A DNA stretch of 13,913 nt, from contig JAQAZZ010000130.1 of the NCBI GenBank assembly GCA_032127075.1, positions 1 to 13,913 of the forward strand, given 5' to 3'. The translations under genes and the position numbers were made by a program. The stretch comes from GCA-2699445 sp032127075. GTDB taxonomy: Bacteria; Actinomycetota; Actinomycetes; S36-B12; GCA-2699445. A model generated the notes under the pieces. The model did not search any database. It was given only the letters and a program-made list of their open reading frames with translations, and was not told the DNA's origin. Positions 13,202 through 13,913 of this stretch are shown here, one piece after another; position 1 is the stretch's first letter; each line of letters opens with the position of its first letter.

Positions 13202-13913
13202 TAGCGGGTCTTGGCCTTGATGAAGGCCTTCGCCGAGGATCCTGCGGCGTTCTTCGCCACCACTTTGATCCGGTACCGGGTCCGCGGCTTCAACTTCTTC
13301 ACAGTGAATTTCGCCCTGGTCGTCGTCCCCGTGGCCTTCCACTTCTTCTTGCCCTTTGTGGGCTTGGCCCAGAACTTGTACTTCTCTGCGCGCTGCGCCT
13401 TGCGGTACGTGAGCTTGATGGACTTGCGCGTGGTCTTGCGGACCTTGAGCTTCTTGACCTTGCCCGGTGGCCGCTTGACCACACCCCCGCCGGAGTCCGG
13501 CCCGGTGGTCGGTTGTTGGCCCGGTGAGCCGGGAACGCCCGGGCCGGTGGTCGGCCGCTGGCCCGGTGAGCCGGGAACGCCCGGGCCGGTGGGGGGCGGG
13601 GTGCCCGTCGGCGGCACCGGCGGCGATTGTCCGGCCGACACGGCAACCTCTCGGCTGATGGTGCCCGTTCCATTCTCGTTGTCGGTGACGGTCAGCCTGA
13701 CCCGGTATGTGCCGGCGCTCCCGTAGTCGTGGGAGGCCGTTGCGCCGCTGCCGGTCGCCCCGTCGCCGAAGTCCCACGCGTAGTCAGCGATCGCGCCATC
13801 TTCGTCCGTCGAAGCCGCGGCGTCGAACGTGCAGCCGAGCCCGGTGCAACTGAAGGTGAAGGCCGCCGTCGGGGCCTTGTTCGGGAGGGGCTCGACAACG
13901 ACGGTCTGGTCGG
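13201..13913 (-). CDS. C-terminal part of a surface protein: PKD domain, Pro/Gly repeat linker, basic Fn3-like domain (5' end outside the window)
   Basis: The frame ending at TAG 13201 is open to the right edge (236 complete codons from 13911), so only the C-terminus is present. Residues 1-9 (DQTVVVEPL) look like the end of a preceding domain. A PKD domain follows (about 10-91), with a Cys22/Cys27 pair, DYAWDFGDG (43-51) and the final strand YRVRLTVTDN (69-78). A Pro/Gly/Thr linker (92-145) contains two 14-residue repeats. The last 91 residues (146-236) are extremely rich in Lys and Arg and resemble an Fn3 domain, ending LKPRTRYRIKVVAKNAAGSS and AFIKAKTR. PKD and Fn3 domains are typical of exported adhesins, glycan-binding proteins or enzymes; any catalytic domain would lie upstream. 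A GTG at 13641 could be taken for a start but is internal to the PKD-linker reading frame. Confidence 0.85.
   Translation of the reverse strand, partial: DQTVVVEPLPNKAPTAAFTFSCTGLGCTFDAAASTDEDGAIADYAWDFGDGATGSGATASHDYGSAGTYRVRLTVTDNENGTGTISREVAVSAGQSPPVPPTGTPPPTGPGVPGSPGQRPTTGPGVPGSPGQQPTTGPDSGGGVVKRPPGKVKKLKVRKTTRKSIKLTYRKAQRAEKYKFWAKPTKGKKKWKATGTTTRAKFTVKKLKPRTRYRIKVVAKNAAGSSAKAFIKAKTR
13507..13590 (-). repeat. Two tandem 42-bp units encoding a Pro/Gly linker
   Basis: Two copies of a 42-bp unit encode TGPGVPGSPGQRPT and TGPGVPGSPGQQPT; a third copy begins (TGP) and then diverges. The two copies differ only at a few bases, which suggests recent duplication or slippage. They lie in the extended linker between the PKD and basic Fn3-like domains, so a change in copy number would change spacer length without breaking the frame. 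Confidence 0.85.

Noticed and set aside
1..13913. tRNA genes, CRISPR repeats, IS elements, phage or toxin-antitoxin genes
   Set aside because: No T-loop motif, spaced direct repeats, transposase motif or short paired toxin/antitoxin frames were seen on either strand.

Overview
The window is GC-rich chromosomal DNA from an actinobacterium (Actinomycetota). This rests on the gene order polA, rpsA, coaE, uvrB, which resembles Mycobacterium and its relatives (there polA Rv1629, rpsA Rv1630, coaE Rv1631, uvrB Rv1633), on a four-S1-domain ribosomal protein S1 with the actinobacterial C-terminal tail, on a PolA with Tyr in the O-helix, and on TAGNNT-type -10 elements lying right at start codons. I cannot name the genus. 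I see no IS element, CRISPR array, tRNA, rRNA, phage gene or toxin/defence module.

Layout: only one gene is on the plus strand. From right to left, in the direction of transcription of the minus strand, the window holds: the 3' part of a surface protein (PKD domain, Pro/Gly repeats, very basic Fn3-like domain; 13201-13913); a HAD-IIA phosphatase related to mycobacterial Rv1692 (12051-13091); the plus-strand hotdog thioesterase, convergent with the phosphatase and divergent from polA (11499-11924); polA (8765-11428); a lipoprotein alpha/beta hydrolase that appears to lack its catalytic His (7083-8687); rpsA (5399-6880) overlapping coaE by 4 nt (4809-5402); a cytoplasmic alpha/beta hydrolase (3507-4733); uvrB (1367-3457); a TerC-family membrane protein (301-1347); and the N-terminus of an unknown membrane-anchored or secreted protein (1-232).

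How it fits together: polA and uvrB serve excision repair (UvrB verifies damage, Pol I fills the gap). RpsA and CoaE are translation and CoA-supply housekeeping genes, translationally coupled by a GTGA overlap. The two hydrolases are accessory genes placed between these core genes, and their substrates cannot be read from sequence. The thioesterase closely resembles E. coli YdiI, a DHNA-CoA hydrolase, and may serve menaquinone synthesis.

Regulation visible in the DNA: a good -35/-10 promoter and a structured leader of about 145 nt before rpsA; a divergent polA/thioesterase promoter with mirror-image TAGGCT -10 boxes around a 15-bp dyad; a hairpin that covers the ribosome binding site of the cytoplasmic hydrolase; a 12-bp inverted repeat between the convergent thioesterase and phosphatase genes; and a recurring TANNNT-N6-8-start pattern that suggests leaderless mRNAs. 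No new multi-gene system is evident. The best leads are the His-less lipoprotein hydrolase, the rpsA leader, the polA/thioesterase promoter and the PKD/basic-Fn3 surface protein.
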